A stretch of 62,800 nt of DNA from Seonamhaeicola algicola (GCF_007997385.1 NZ_VOSC01000028.1:2484-65283); one strand, 5' to 3'; numbered from the stretch's first letter, positions 18,951-27,931 are shown. Made by a program: numbers and translations. Notes: generated from the sequence alone by a model not told the origin.

Positions 18951-19841
18951 TTATTTTTTACTTCTTGGGTGTGCTTTTATATGTACTTTTTTTAATTCAG
19001 CTATACTATTGTGTGTATAAACTTGTGTAGCAGCTAAACTAGAATGACCCAAAAGTTCTTTTACAGCATTAATGTTTGCACCTTGGTTAAGTAAATGTGT
19101 TGCAAAGGAGTGCCGCAGTATGTGAGGACTCTTTTTAACTTTAGAAGATGCTTTACTAAAATAACTATTTATTATTCTGTAAACAAGTGTTTCGTAAATT
19201 TTAACGCCTTTTTTTGTTAAAAAAAAACTATCAGCATCTTTAATTATATTTAATTGATTTCTTAAAGTTAAATACGTTTTTGCTGTTTGTTGTACAGGTT
19301 TTAATAACGGCACAAAACGTTCTTTATTTCTTTTACCTAATACTTTTAACGTTTTATTATTAAAATTGAAATTATGTAATTTAAGGTTTACTAGTTCTAT
19401 TCTTCTTATACCTGTTGAATAGAATAGCTCTATGATAAGTTTATCTCTTACACTTTCAAAATCATTTTCATTATAAAAATCATCTAATACAGTTGTTATT
19501 TCTTTTTCTGAAAAAGGTATTTGAACTTTTTTTGTTGTTTTTAAAGCTTTATGTTTTGATAACGGATTATCACTAATACTTTCTGTTTTTAAAAGAAACT
19601 TATAATATGTGTTTAATGCAGATATTTTACGGTTAACTGTTTGGTTTGACATTCCGTTTTCAACCAACACAACTATCCAGCGTCTAATTTGAGCATAATT
19701 TACCGTATCTATGCTGGAGTTTTGATATTCGTTAGATACAAAGGCTGAAAAACTTTCAATATCATTATTATACGCATTGACTGTTAATTGCGAATAGTTT
19801 TTTTCTAATAATAAATAATCTGTAAATGCAGCTAAATTCAT
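18951..19841 (-). CDS. xerC: Tyrosine recombinase XerC/XerD-like
   Basis: 296 residues from the ATG at 19841 (MNLAAFTDYLLLEKNYS). The N-terminal SAM-like core-binding domain is followed by the catalytic domain with all expected residues: R146 in TGIRRIEL, K170 in VLGKRNKERFVPL, H240 and R243 in SPHILRHSFATHL, H266 in LLGHSSLAATQVYTH and the nucleophile Y275. Xer recombinases resolve chromosome dimers at dif. The rpsU-xerC-hpf neighbourhood is housekeeping rather than phage, so I take it as the chromosomal Xer enzyme; XerC versus XerD cannot be decided here. Confidence 0.9.
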   Translation of the reverse strand: MNLAAFTDYLLLEKNYSQLTVNAYNNDIESFSAFVSNEYQNSSIDTVNYAQIRRWIVVLVENGMSNQTVNRKISALNTYYKFLLKTESISDNPLSKHKALKTTKKVQIPFSEKEITTVLDDFYNENDFESVRDKLIIELFYSTGIRRIELVNLKLHNFNFNNKTLKVLGKRNKERFVPLLKPVQQTAKTYLTLRNQLNIIKDADSFFLTKKGVKIYETLVYRIINSYFSKASSKVKKSPHILRHSFATHLLNQGANINAVKELLGHSSLAATQVYTHNSIAELKKVHIKAHPRSKK

Positions 19842-19895
19842 TTTAAAAATTAGTTGTAAACTATGAATATACAAATACTAGTTTAATTTGAAGCA

Positions 19896-19925
19896 AAAAA
19901 AATCCCGCTTTACTAAGCGGGATTT
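19896..19925 (-). terminator. Intrinsic terminator of rpsU
   Basis: AAATCCCGCTT (19900-19910) pairs with AAGCGGGATTT (19915-19925) around a five-base loop, and the minus strand continues with a run of T. It lies 20 bases after the rpsU stop codon and separates rpsU from xerC. Confidence 0.85.
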
Positions 19926-19944
19926 ATTTTTACATTGTTTGCTG

Positions 19945-20139
19945 TTATATTTCTTCAGCATCTCTTAAGCCTTGAATGTATTGCGCTTTTTGTATTTGCG
20001 CTCTACGAGCTACAGAAGGTTTTGTAAACTGCTTACGAGATTGTAATGCACGTTTAGTACCTGTTCTGTCAAACTTACGTTTGTAACGTTTTAAAGCTCT
20101 ATCTATATTTTCGCCTTCTTTTATTGGTATTATTAACAT
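19945..20139 (-). CDS. rpsU: 30S ribosomal protein S21 (bS21)
   Basis: 64 residues, strongly basic (IDRALKRYKRKFDRTGTKRALQSRKQF), the usual length of Bacteroidota S21. In this phylum bS21 helps cover the 3' tail of 16S rRNA, so that most messages are read without a Shine-Dalgarno sequence. Its own gene has a full AGGAGGT nine bases before the ATG, unlike its neighbours. It has its own promoter and terminator and is a single-gene unit. Confidence 0.96.
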   Translation of the reverse strand: MLIIPIKEGENIDRALKRYKRKFDRTGTKRALQSRKQFTKPSVARRAQIQKAQYIQGLRDAEEI

Positions 20140-20148
20140 AGTATCTTA

Positions 20149-20155
20149 ACCTCCT
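20149..20155 (-). promoter_or_regulatory. Strong Shine-Dalgarno sequence of rpsU
   Basis: AGGAGGT stands nine bases upstream of the rpsU ATG. Such a perfect match to the anti-Shine-Dalgarno sequence is exceptional in this window. Work on Flavobacterium indicates that ribosomes lacking bS21 expose their anti-Shine-Dalgarno and translate rpsU preferentially, giving autoregulation. Confidence 0.85.
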
Positions 20156-20192
20156 CTCTTTTAAAGATTTCCGTTTTTTATGAAACGGGCTG

Positions 20193-20222
20193 CAAATGTA
20201 AACATTATTTAATAAGTAGCAA
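20193..20222 (-). promoter_or_regulatory. Predicted promoter of rpsU
   Basis: TTG (20222-20220), a 19-base spacer and TACATTTG (20200-20193) match the Bacteroidota consensus. The leader of about 48 bases contains CCGTTT and AAACGG, which can form a small hairpin upstream of the Shine-Dalgarno sequence. Confidence 0.65.
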
Positions 20223-20238
20223 CTAAAAAAATAACTTT

Positions 20239-21405
20239 TTAAGTTGCTGGTTTATAATCTTTACCGTCAATAATAATTTTTGATAGTATTTCTCTTAAAA
20301 TTTCTGAAGTACCACCGCCAATTGGCCCTAGCCTACTGTCTCTTGAAAGTCTTGCTAATGGATATTCTTCCATGTAACCATAACCACCTAAAAATTGTAA
20401 ACATTGATAAATTACATCATCAGCCATTTGTGTAGATTTAAGTTTAGACATGGTAGCTTCTTTCACCACATACTCACCTCTATTTAACCTAAATGTAACT
20501 ACATAATTAAACTGTTTACACACTTCCATTTCAGTATATAAATCTGCTAATTTATGTCTTAAAGCCTGAAACTTATCTATAGTTTTACCAAAAGCCATAC
20601 GCTCTGCCATGTACTGTTGGGCATATTGCAGTGCAAATTCTGCACGTGCATGTGCATTAACCCCCATAATTAAGCGCTCTAAAGAAAAGTGTTGCATTAT
20701 ATAAGAGAACCCTTTATTTTCTTCTCCTAGCAAGTTATTTAAGGGAATTTTCACATTATCGAATGCAATTTCACCAGTATCAGATGCTCTCCACCCTAAC
20801 TTATCTAATTTTGTAGCGTTAATTCCTGGAGTATCTCTATCTAAAACAAAAATACTTATGCCTTTGTTTCCTACTTCCGGGTTTGTTTTTGCTGCAACTA
20901 TTAAATAATCACTATAAACACCATTTGTGATAAATGTTTTTGATCCATTTAGTACGTAAAAATCACCTTGTTTTATAGCTGTTGTACGCATGCCTGCCAC
21001 ATCACTTCCTCCAAAAGGTTCTGTAATGCAAAGGCACCCTACTTTATTGCCAGCAATACTTGGCGCTAGATATTGCTGCTTAATAGCCTCGCTTCCTTCG
21101 GCATTAAGATGTGTCATGGCTAGATATATATGTGCCCAAACGGCAGCAGCAAAGCCTCCTGAATTAACTTTTTGAAGTTCTTCAAGTAAAATGACCATAT
21201 AAAACATGTCTAAATTTAGACCGCCATAAGCTTCGGGGTAGCTAATACCCAAAAAGCCCATATCTCCAAGTTTTTTCCAGATAGATGTATCAATAGTTCC
21301 ATTTTTTTCCCATGTATTTACATGAGGTACTACTTCTTTTTGTAAAAAATCTTTTAAACTTTCGCGGAAGAGATTATGTTCTTCGGTGAAGTACATATTG
21401 TTCAT
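20239..21405 (-). CDS. Acyl-CoA dehydrogenase
   Basis: 388 residues from the ATG at 21405. The three-domain acyl-CoA dehydrogenase build is clear: N-terminal helices (MYFTEEHNLFRESLKDFLQ), the FAD-binding segment CITEPFGGSDVAGM and TFITNG, and the C-terminal helical domain with LQFLGGYGYMEEYPLARLSR, RLGPIGGGTSEILREI. The family oxidises acyl-CoA to 2-enoyl-CoA and passes electrons to ETF. The usual catalytic glutamate position in class members varies and I cannot fix chain-length specificity. It sits alone between rpsU and a helix-hairpin-helix gene, 11 bases after the latter, so it is likely cotranscribed with it. Confidence 0.93.
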   Translation of the reverse strand: MNNMYFTEEHNLFRESLKDFLQKEVVPHVNTWEKNGTIDTSIWKKLGDMGFLGISYPEAYGGLNLDMFYMVILLEELQKVNSGGFAAAVWAHIYLAMTHLNAEGSEAIKQQYLAPSIAGNKVGCLCITEPFGGSDVAGMRTTAIKQGDFYVLNGSKTFITNGVYSDYLIVAAKTNPEVGNKGISIFVLDRDTPGINATKLDKLGWRASDTGEIAFDNVKIPLNNLLGEENKGFSYIMQHFSLERLIMGVNAHARAEFALQYAQQYMAERMAFGKTIDKFQALRHKLADLYTEMEVCKQFNYVVTFRLNRGEYVVKEATMSKLKSTQMADDVIYQCLQFLGGYGYMEEYPLARLSRDSRLGPIGGGTSEILREILSKIIIDGKDYKPAT

Positions 21406-21416
21406 TTGCAACTTTT

Positions 21417-22283
21417 TTAATAGAACGACAAATATAATTTAATTATATCTATTTTGTTTAATGGAATGCCTTTAACTTTCAACAATTGTTCAAAATTTTT
21501 ATAGCCTTCAAGTAAAATTCTTTGTTCTATAATATTATGAGCTATTTCATAATCTATATACTGAATTGTAACTAACTCATTTACAGTTGCTGTATTTATG
21601 TTAATCTTTTTTATTTGCCTTGGTGTTTTAACTGTAAACTTATTTGTTATACGGTTAATAACATCTGGTGTTAAACCATACACATCTTGCAATTGTACAT
21701 CTGCTATAAAACCACCCTCAAATTTGTTTCGGTATTTAATTATACGGTTTGAAAGCACAGCACCTACCCCATTTACTGCTTGTAGTTGTTTAGCTGTTGC
21801 CTTATTTAAATCTAGCTTTTGATTAAATGTTTTAGATACTTTAACTACATCTGTTCTTTTTGAGTTTGAAGTGGTGTTAATATGCCTTTTAGGAAATTTA
21901 AAATAGGGAGAAATAATGTTTAATAATGAATCTGAAACTTGTGTTACTTTTTGAAACTCTTCAGTTGAATTAACCCATTTATCTTGTTTTCTGTATGCCA
22001 ATAACCTATCTATTTGTTCATTAGTCATTCCTAAAGTTTCTCCTTTAAAATCCGTTATAAAATTAGGGTTAAAAGGAAATATTTTAGGTTTTCTTGCTTC
22101 AAGTTCTATTAGTTTTAATGAATCAATTTCTTTTTGAAACGCATTATACATATTTTCATCAACCGTTATTTCTTTTGTGTTTGGTGGCACAAAAAAATAA
22201 ACAGTTTGTAAAATAGCAATACTTAGTAACAATAAAAAAATCCCATTTCGTTGTTTTTTAGTAAACGTGAAGTGGGATTTCAT
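21417..22283 (-). CDS. Membrane-anchored helix-hairpin-helix protein, ComEA-like
   Basis: 288 residues. One N-terminal membrane helix (residues about 13-33, GIFLLLLSIAILQTVYFFVP) is followed by several helix-hairpin-helix units: ITDFKGETLGMTNEQIDRLL, LDLNKATAKQLQAVNGVGAV with LSNRIIKYRNKFEGGF, and ININTATVNELVTIQYI. ComEA-type proteins bind incoming DNA in the periplasm during natural transformation. The length is greater than in classical ComEA and the hairpins are repeated, as in other Bacteroidota homologues whose role is untested. No other competence gene is nearby. Confidence 0.8.
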   Translation of the reverse strand: MKSHFTFTKKQRNGIFLLLLSIAILQTVYFFVPPNTKEITVDENMYNAFQKEIDSLKLIELEARKPKIFPFNPNFITDFKGETLGMTNEQIDRLLAYRKQDKWVNSTEEFQKVTQVSDSLLNIISPYFKFPKRHINTTSNSKRTDVVKVSKTFNQKLDLNKATAKQLQAVNGVGAVLSNRIIKYRNKFEGGFIADVQLQDVYGLTPDVINRITNKFTVKTPRQIKKININTATVNELVTIQYIDYEIAHNIIEQRILLEGYKNFEQLLKVKGIPLNKIDIIKLYLSFY

Positions 22284-22304
22284 AAAATGAGATAATTATA
22301 TTAA

Positions 22305-23927
22305 TTACATGTGTTTTGTGAGATCTTCAGCTCCTTCATCTAAAGCTTCTTCTTTTACATTAATAGCTCTCATATACTTTTTCAATTCTTTACTAATAAT
22401 TGGTGAAAGCACAATTACACCTATAATGTTTGGAACAACCATAGCGAATATCATGGCGTCAGAGAAATCTACAACTGCGCCTAAACTTATTGATGCCCCA
22501 AGGACTACAAAGAATAAAAACAGTATTTTATAAACTAAATCACTAATTTTTCCTTTACCGAACAAAAATATCCAACCTTGCATACCGTAATATGACCAAG
22601 AAATCATAGTTGAAAAGGCAAACAATATAACAGCTATTGTTAATACAATTGAAAAGTGTGGTATTACAGTATCAAAAGCAGTTGCTGTAAGTTCAACACC
22701 TTCTTTAATTGGCACGCCGTACTCCATAAACTGTCCGTCAAAATTGGTAATTACAATAACTAAGGCCGTCATTGTACAGATTACTACTGTATCAACAAAT
22801 GGCTCTAAAAGTGCCACTATACCTTCACTTGCTGGGTATTTTGTTCTTACAGCAGAATGCGCTATTGCAGCACTACCTACACCAGCTTCATTAGAGAAAG
22901 CACCACGCCTAATTCCTTGAATCATTACACCAATTAAACCACCGGCAATACCTAAACCAGAAAAAGCACCTTCAAAAATAAGTCCGAAAGCATCATCTAT
23001 TAAATGCCAATTGGCTCCTAAAATTATTAATGCAGCCAACACATAAATTCCTGCCATAAATGGCACTACTTTTTCTGTTACTGAAGCTATACGTTTAATA
23101 CCTCCAATAATTACTATGGCAACCAAAAATGCCATTACTATACCAAAATACATGCCTGCATTTGAGTTTTCAAAATTAAAAAGCTTTGTAAACTGAGCTG
23201 CCGCTTGGTTAGCTTGGAACATATTACCGCCACCAAAAGAGCCTCCTATAACAAAAATGGCAAATAATACGGCTAGTACTTTACCAAAACCTTTCATATC
23301 CTTTTCTCCAAAACCTTTAGTTAAGTAGTACATTGGACCTCCGTAAACAGTACCATCTTCACCTACATCTCTGTATTTAACACCTAATGTACATTCTGCA
23401 AATTTTGAGGCCATACCTAATAAACCAGCAAGTATCATCCAAAAAGTAGCTCCTGGACCACCAATTGACAATGCTACTGCTACACCAGCAATATTACCTA
23501 AGCCAACGGTAGCTGATAATGCTGCGGTAAGCGCCTGAAAGTGTGACACCTCACCATGTGCACTATCATCTCTTAGTGTTTCTATAATGTTTTGGTCTTC
23601 GTTTGGTGTTTGGTCACCATACAAAGTATCGGCTCCATGTTTTTCAATGTCTTCATATTTACCTTGAACCACCCTAATAGCGGTTCTAAAACCTGTTACA
23701 TTAATAAACCTGAAGTATATTGTAAAAAAAAGGGCGCCACCTATTAAAACGATTAGCACCCACGGAATTTTATATGTTTCAGAAAACGGAATTTCATAAA
23801 AAATAGCATCAACAAACCAGCCTGTATAATCTTTAAAAACCTTATCGATTTTTTCTGAAGTGGTTTCTTGAGCAAATGTTAAAAATGGAAAAATAATTGA
23901 AGTTATTAATAGAAGATATTTCTTCAT
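22305..23927 (-). CDS. Sodium:alanine symporter family protein (AGCS)
   Basis: 540 residues with a signal-like N-terminus and about ten membrane helices. Family motifs are visible: TALSATVGLGNIAGVAVA, GGPGATFWMILAGLLGMASKF, GTVYGGPMYYL, and GIRRGAFSNEAGVGSAAIAH. Members import alanine or glycine with sodium. The substrate cannot be fixed from sequence. The gene stands 21 bases upstream of the ComEA-like gene on the same strand. Confidence 0.93.
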   Translation of the reverse strand: MKKYLLLITSIIFPFLTFAQETTSEKIDKVFKDYTGWFVDAIFYEIPFSETYKIPWVLIVLIGGALFFTIYFRFINVTGFRTAIRVVQGKYEDIEKHGADTLYGDQTPNEDQNIIETLRDDSAHGEVSHFQALTAALSATVGLGNIAGVAVALSIGGPGATFWMILAGLLGMASKFAECTLGVKYRDVGEDGTVYGGPMYYLTKGFGEKDMKGFGKVLAVLFAIFVIGGSFGGGNMFQANQAAAQFTKLFNFENSNAGMYFGIVMAFLVAIVIIGGIKRIASVTEKVVPFMAGIYVLAALIILGANWHLIDDAFGLIFEGAFSGLGIAGGLIGVMIQGIRRGAFSNEAGVGSAAIAHSAVRTKYPASEGIVALLEPFVDTVVICTMTALVIVITNFDGQFMEYGVPIKEGVELTATAFDTVIPHFSIVLTIAVILFAFSTMISWSYYGMQGWIFLFGKGKISDLVYKILFLFFVVLGASISLGAVVDFSDAMIFAMVVPNIIGVIVLSPIISKELKKYMRAINVKEEALDEGAEDLTKHM

Positions 23928-24022
23928 ATGAATATTATAATTAGTAAGTTTTTGTTAATAAATTGTTATTAATGGTAGCAAGATGCTAAAAATTATTGAA
24001 TTTTTAAAATAACTAGCGTTAA

Positions 24023-25054
24023 TTATGGTATTTCAATTTCAATATCAAATATTGAATTAAGCTCATTAATTTGCTCTGGACGCCCTAAAACTATTATTTT
24101 AGAATTTGGTTCTAACACCATTTCAGCTTCAGGGTTTACAGTATAAACACCGTTTGAGTTTTTATAACCTATTATATTACAGCCTGTTCTTTTACGGAGG
24201 TCTAAATCTTTTATAGTTTTTGGTAGTTTAGATTTGTATAGCTTTTCTACACTAATTTCTTCAATATTAATATTTGCTTCACCTACAATAGATAGGTTAT
24301 CAATAAATTCCATTAAACCAGGTACTACTACTAATGATGCCATGTGGTCTCCCCCAATCATATCTGGTAAAATAACATTATTAGCACCAGCTAACTTTAA
24401 TTTATTGTATGATGATTCTTGTGATGCCCTACTAATAATATTTATATTTTTATTCATTTGACGTGCAGATAACACCACAAATAAGTTATCGGCATCATTT
24501 GGTAAAGCTGATATGAAATTTGATGCTCTATCTACTCCTGCTATTAATAGCACTTCATCTTCATTGGCATTACCAATTACGTATGGCACATTATCGGCTC
24601 TTAATTTATCTTCTACCTCTTTATCTTTTTCAATAACAACAAATGCTTTATTGTGTGCCATTAGTTTTCTGGCGGCTTGTTTACCATTTCTTCCGTATCC
24701 GCAAATAACAACATGGTTGTTAAAACTATCAATTTGTTTTTGCATTTTTTTATGTTTTAATTCTTCAACATCATTTTTGCTTAAAATATACTCTGTTATA
24801 ATGGAAATAGCGTAACCAACAATAACTACGCTTGCTAAAATTAAAAATATGGTGAAAACTTTGGCCTGATCATCTAACGGTACAACTTCACCAAAACCAA
24901 CAGTGGTCATGGTAATAACCGTCATGTAAAGCGCATCTACCCATGTGTAGCCAGAAATAAATTTATAGCCTACAACACCAACCAGCATTAAAATTAATAG
25001 CAATGTTAATGCTGTGTATATTTTAGATCTGAAAAGCCTTATTAACGGATTCAT
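24023..25054 (-). CDS. Two-helix potassium channel with RCK (TrkA) domain
   Basis: 343 residues from the ATG at 25054 (MNPLIRLFRSK). Two membrane helices enclose a pore with filter TVGFG (residues 51-55). The TrkA-N nucleotide-binding domain (VICGYGRNGKQAARKLM, FVVIEKD, near residues 110-230) and a TrkA-C domain (near 265-340, LDLRKRTGCNIIGYK) follow. The layout is that of MthK- or Kch-type channels gated by a cytosolic ring. It starts four bases downstream of the PspC stop codon, so the two are coupled. Confidence 0.92.
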   Translation of the reverse strand: MNPLIRLFRSKIYTALTLLLILMLVGVVGYKFISGYTWVDALYMTVITMTTVGFGEVVPLDDQAKVFTIFLILASVVIVGYAISIITEYILSKNDVEELKHKKMQKQIDSFNNHVVICGYGRNGKQAARKLMAHNKAFVVIEKDKEVEDKLRADNVPYVIGNANEDEVLLIAGVDRASNFISALPNDADNLFVVLSARQMNKNINIISRASQESSYNKLKLAGANNVILPDMIGGDHMASLVVVPGLMEFIDNLSIVGEANINIEEISVEKLYKSKLPKTIKDLDLRKRTGCNIIGYKNSNGVYTVNPEAEMVLEPNSKIIVLGRPEQINELNSIFDIEIEIP

Positions 25055-25058
25055 ACAC

Positions 25059-25283
25059 TTATAAATCAAAAACCGATGAGCGTTTGGTGTAAATTAAATC
25101 TTTAATTCGCATCCAAAAAGCTAAAAATAAGTATAATGCAAACCCAAAACCTACGGTAACAAAAGTTAAATACATAAACGACAACCTTACAACTTTTGCC
25201 CTAATACCCAACCTATCTGCAATACGTTGGCACACATAATACCCGTGTTTTTGAAAAAAATAAAGTGGTTTGTATTTATTCAT
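25059..25283 (-). CDS. PspC domain protein
   Basis: 74 residues: YYVCQRIADRLGIRAKVVRLSFMYLTFVTVGFG is the PspC pattern, with a membrane helix (LTFVTVGFGFALYLFLAFWM) and a basic tail. PspC proteins take part in envelope-stress signalling in enterobacteria; here no other psp gene is present. It precedes the K+ channel with almost no gap, suggesting a joint role at the membrane. Confidence 0.82.
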   Translation of the reverse strand: MNKYKPLYFFQKHGYYVCQRIADRLGIRAKVVRLSFMYLTFVTVGFGFALYLFLAFWMRIKDLIYTKRSSVFDL

Positions 25284-25319
25284 GCCTGCAATTTAAACTT
25301 TAGTTTACTAATTGTGAAG

Positions 25320-26591
25320 TTATTTATTTAAAATTGAATTACCAATAGCACACTGTAAGCATTTATTTTTACTACAATACTCATTTTTAAGCTGAAGTAA
25401 TGCTTGCGATTGTAATGAAGATTTTGATACTTTTTTTAATTTATTAAAGGCTGTAATTATACTATTTTTTTCGGAAGCAATTGCTAAAGCTAATTCAATA
25501 ATTTCATCATTAACAACATTTCCTTTATGCTTAGCATAACAAAACTTTATTGGCAGAATGGTATTTATTAATAATAAATTTATAAATGATTTTGTTAGTG
25601 CTTTTTTAGTTTCTTTTGATGTTTTTTGAAATGTATAGTGTGTTTTCCAAAAGAGGCTAGTATCTATTGAAAAAAGATTATAAAAGCCCTCTAACGAGTT
25701 AGTTTCAATTATTTTAGAAAATAAATTTTGATGCTCATTATACAAACTTGCCAATTGCGCTAACCTAATAGTTGGAAAATTTAATGGACGTAGCCTAAAA
25801 AACTGAATAGGCGTAACACCTAATGTACTTAAACTAAACTTTTGCTTTAAAAAAACATACTCATTTTGCAAACTTATATAGTAAGGCTCTTGCACTGTAT
25901 CTTGCAACAAACCTGCTTGCCCAAATAGTAATGCCTCTAAACTTAATTTGTTACTTTGTGTTTTTCTTATAACTGAAAAATTTACAGATTGTGAAATACT
26001 AAAAAAAGCATCGGCGTTTACTTTAAGTCCAAAATTTTTAGCCATTAACTTAAATAAAACAGCTTCCCAATTATTCATTGATGTTTTAAGCAATGTTTCA
26101 ATAGCTTCTGTTTTTTGTTGTAAACGTTCAAAAAACAAGCGTTCTAACCAATTATTAATTAAAAAGGCATCAGTTTTTTCAAAATCATGTTGGCAATTTA
26201 TCCATTTACCTTCTTTATTAAAAAGTGTTTTATAGTCGTTTATAATAGTTTCGCTTATATAATTTTTTAATTGAAGTGTAGGTATTGTGGTATTGCTGTT
26301 TCTAAAAACATCGGTATCATGCTCCCAAACCACATGCAAAATAACATTATCATAAGCGGTATCTTTTTCATGATTATGTAAAAACCAATCAGATGCATTT
26401 ACATGAATTTCAACATTACCCGCCCATAATTGGTTATCAATAGTTATTTGCGCATTAAAAAAATCTGGTCCTGCATTGGTATTATGCTGCCCAACACTAT
26501 TTATTACAATGGCTTCACCTTGCGTTGTTTGTAAATTGGCGGTGTTAATTTTTTTATGTTTCCAGAGGTAATGTAAAAAACTTTCTTGCAT
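25320..26591 (-). CDS. DUF2851 family protein
   Basis: 423 residues beginning MQESFLHYLWKHKKIN, the usual start of this Bacteroidota family. Conserved blocks are GPDFFNAQITIDNQLWAGNVEIH, DWFLHNHEKDTAYDNVILHVV and a C-terminal cysteine cluster (CSKNKCLQCAIG). The cluster could bind a metal. The function is unknown. It lies 36 bases upstream of the PspC gene and may be its operon partner. Confidence 0.88.
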   Translation of the reverse strand: MQESFLHYLWKHKKINTANLQTTQGEAIVINSVGQHNTNAGPDFFNAQITIDNQLWAGNVEIHVNASDWFLHNHEKDTAYDNVILHVVWEHDTDVFRNSNTTIPTLQLKNYISETIINDYKTLFNKEGKWINCQHDFEKTDAFLINNWLERLFFERLQQKTEAIETLLKTSMNNWEAVLFKLMAKNFGLKVNADAFFSISQSVNFSVIRKTQSNKLSLEALLFGQAGLLQDTVQEPYYISLQNEYVFLKQKFSLSTLGVTPIQFFRLRPLNFPTIRLAQLASLYNEHQNLFSKIIETNSLEGFYNLFSIDTSLFWKTHYTFQKTSKETKKALTKSFINLLLINTILPIKFCYAKHKGNVVNDEIIELALAIASEKNSIITAFNKLKKVSKSSLQSQALLQLKNEYCSKNKCLQCAIGNSILNK

Positions 26592-26713
26592 GCTTCAATA
26601 TATAAAAAACTATACTAAATACTTTACAACCATTTGCTGTGTTTTTAAACTCATTTATATATTTTTAAAACGGGTTTTAAATTACATTAGCAACACATTA
26701 ATAACTTTTAAAT

Positions 26714-27016
26714 ATGAAAAAAATACTTTTATTAGTTTTTGCACTGTTTATAACAGTTGCTGTAAGCGCACAAGAGAAAAAAACTTTTGAAGCCGCTGTT
26801 GAATACGCTAAGTTAGATAAAAACGAAGCCACTAAAGTACTAGCCATTCATAATGAACGAACAGCCAGTATTAAAGCTATTAAAAAACAAAAGTTAGACA
26901 AAGAAACAGAAAAGGAAAAAATTAAAGCAGTAAGACAAGAAGCATCTAAAAAAATTAAAGCCATAATTGGTAAAGAAAAGATGAAGGAACTGAATGCATA
27001 CTGGAAAAAAAGTTAG
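26714..27016 (+). CDS. Small secreted charged protein
   Basis: 100 residues: a signal peptide (MKKILLLVFALFITVAVSAQ) and a mature part very rich in lysine and glutamate, probably a single long helix (AIHNERTASIKAIKKQKLDKETEKEKIKAVRQE). It recalls Spy/CpxP-like periplasmic helical proteins and small Bacteroidota proteins of unknown role, but I cannot assign a family with certainty. A good intrinsic terminator follows, so it is a single-gene unit. Confidence 0.75.
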   Translation: MKKILLLVFALFITVAVSAQEKKTFEAAVEYAKLDKNEATKVLAIHNERTASIKAIKKQKLDKETEKEKIKAVRQEASKKIKAIIGKEKMKELNAYWKKS

Positions 27017-27047
27017 TTTTATAGATTTTATGTTTAAGTTAAGTATT

Positions 27048-27076
27048 AAGGAGAAACCAGGTTGTTTCTCCTTTTT
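27048..27076 (+). terminator. Intrinsic terminator
   Basis: AAGGAGAAAC (27048-27057) pairs perfectly with GTTTCTCCTT (27064-27073) around a six-base loop, followed by T residues. It ends the small secreted protein gene. Confidence 0.8.
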
Positions 27077-27108
27077 CGTTACATTAAAACACATTAGTAA
27101 TAAGTTTG

Positions 27109-27116
27109 TAACTTTG
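27109..27116 (+). promoter_or_regulatory. Predicted -7 element for the DUF2721/DUF2200 pair
   Basis: TAACTTTG fits TAnnTTTG and lies 18 bases before the ATG at 27135, directly after the preceding terminator. No convincing -33 TTG is seen. Confidence 0.5.
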
Positions 27117-27134
27117 TTGTAAAGTACATTTTTA

Positions 27135-27530
27135 ATGGAAGCACTTACACTTACAACACCTGCACTATTATTTTCGGCAATATCATTAATTATGTTAGCA
27201 TATACTAACAGATTTTTGGCCTATGCTTCAATAATTAGAAGTTTGCATGATAAATACACAGTAAACAAAAACAGCGTATTAAAAGCTCAAATACAAAACA
27301 TAAAAAAAAGATTATACCTAACAAGATCTATGCAAATATTAGGTATTTCAAGTTTACTTTTATGCGTACTTACCATGTTTTTAATTTACATAAACCAACA
27401 AACTGTTGCCGTATGGATTTTTGGTTTAGCACTACTTTTACTTATTGGTTCATTAGCACTTTTAATTGTTGAAATTCAAATATCGGTTAAGGCCTTAGAG
27501 CATCATATTAGTGATATTGAAAAAAACTAA
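27135..27530 (+). CDS. DUF2721 family membrane protein
   Basis: 131 residues with three predicted membrane helices: TPALLFSAISLIMLAYTNRF near the start, then a cytoplasmic basic segment (IKKRLYLTRSMQILG) and a close helix pair (LGISSLLLCVLTMFLIY and VWIFGLALLLLIGSLALLIVE). This pattern is that of DUF2721, whose function is unknown. DUF2200 follows 12 bases later. Confidence 0.8.
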   Translation: MEALTLTTPALLFSAISLIMLAYTNRFLAYASIIRSLHDKYTVNKNSVLKAQIQNIKKRLYLTRSMQILGISSLLLCVLTMFLIYINQQTVAVWIFGLALLLLIGSLALLIVEIQISVKALEHHISDIEKN

Positions 27531-27542
27531 ATAATAAAATTT

Positions 27543-27905
27543 ATGAAAACAACACCAGAACACAATGCCCGCATTGCTAATTTAATTTTTGGGTCTGTAT
27601 ACCCGCATTATGTAAATAAAGTAGAAAAAAAAGGGCGCACTGTTGATGAACTTCTGCAAGTTATTGAATGGTTAACAGGCTTTAATAAAACTGATATTGA
27701 TACACTTATTGAAAACAAAGCTACTTTTAAAACATTTTTTGAAAAAGCTACCATTAACCCAAATGCAAAATTAATTAAAGGGGTTATTTGCGGTTATAGA
27801 GTTGAAGATATAGACAATAAACTAACACAACAAACACGTTACCTTGACAAGTTAGTTGATGAGTTAGCTAAAGGGAAAAAAATGGAAAAAATTTTAAGAA
27901 GCTAA
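27543..27905 (+). CDS. DUF2200 family protein
   Basis: 120 residues. IANLIFGSVYPHYVNKVEKKGRTVDELLQVIEWLTGF is the family signature, followed by a predicted helical, charged C-terminal half. DUF2200 is a small cytosolic family without known activity. It follows the DUF2721 gene after 12 bases on the same strand. Confidence 0.85.
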   Translation: MKTTPEHNARIANLIFGSVYPHYVNKVEKKGRTVDELLQVIEWLTGFNKTDIDTLIENKATFKTFFEKATINPNAKLIKGVICGYRVEDIDNKLTQQTRYLDKLVDELAKGKKMEKILRS

Positions 27906-27931
27906 TTACAAAACACATCAATAACATAAAA

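Noticed and set aside
18951-19841. Tyrosine recombinase as part of a prophage or integrative element
   Set aside because: It sits between rpsU and hpf, has the XerC/D length and catalytic pattern, and no phage genes are near.
26590-26790. A 66-codon plus-strand frame overlapping the small secreted protein gene
   Set aside because: It overlaps a gene with a clear signal peptide in another frame and has random composition.
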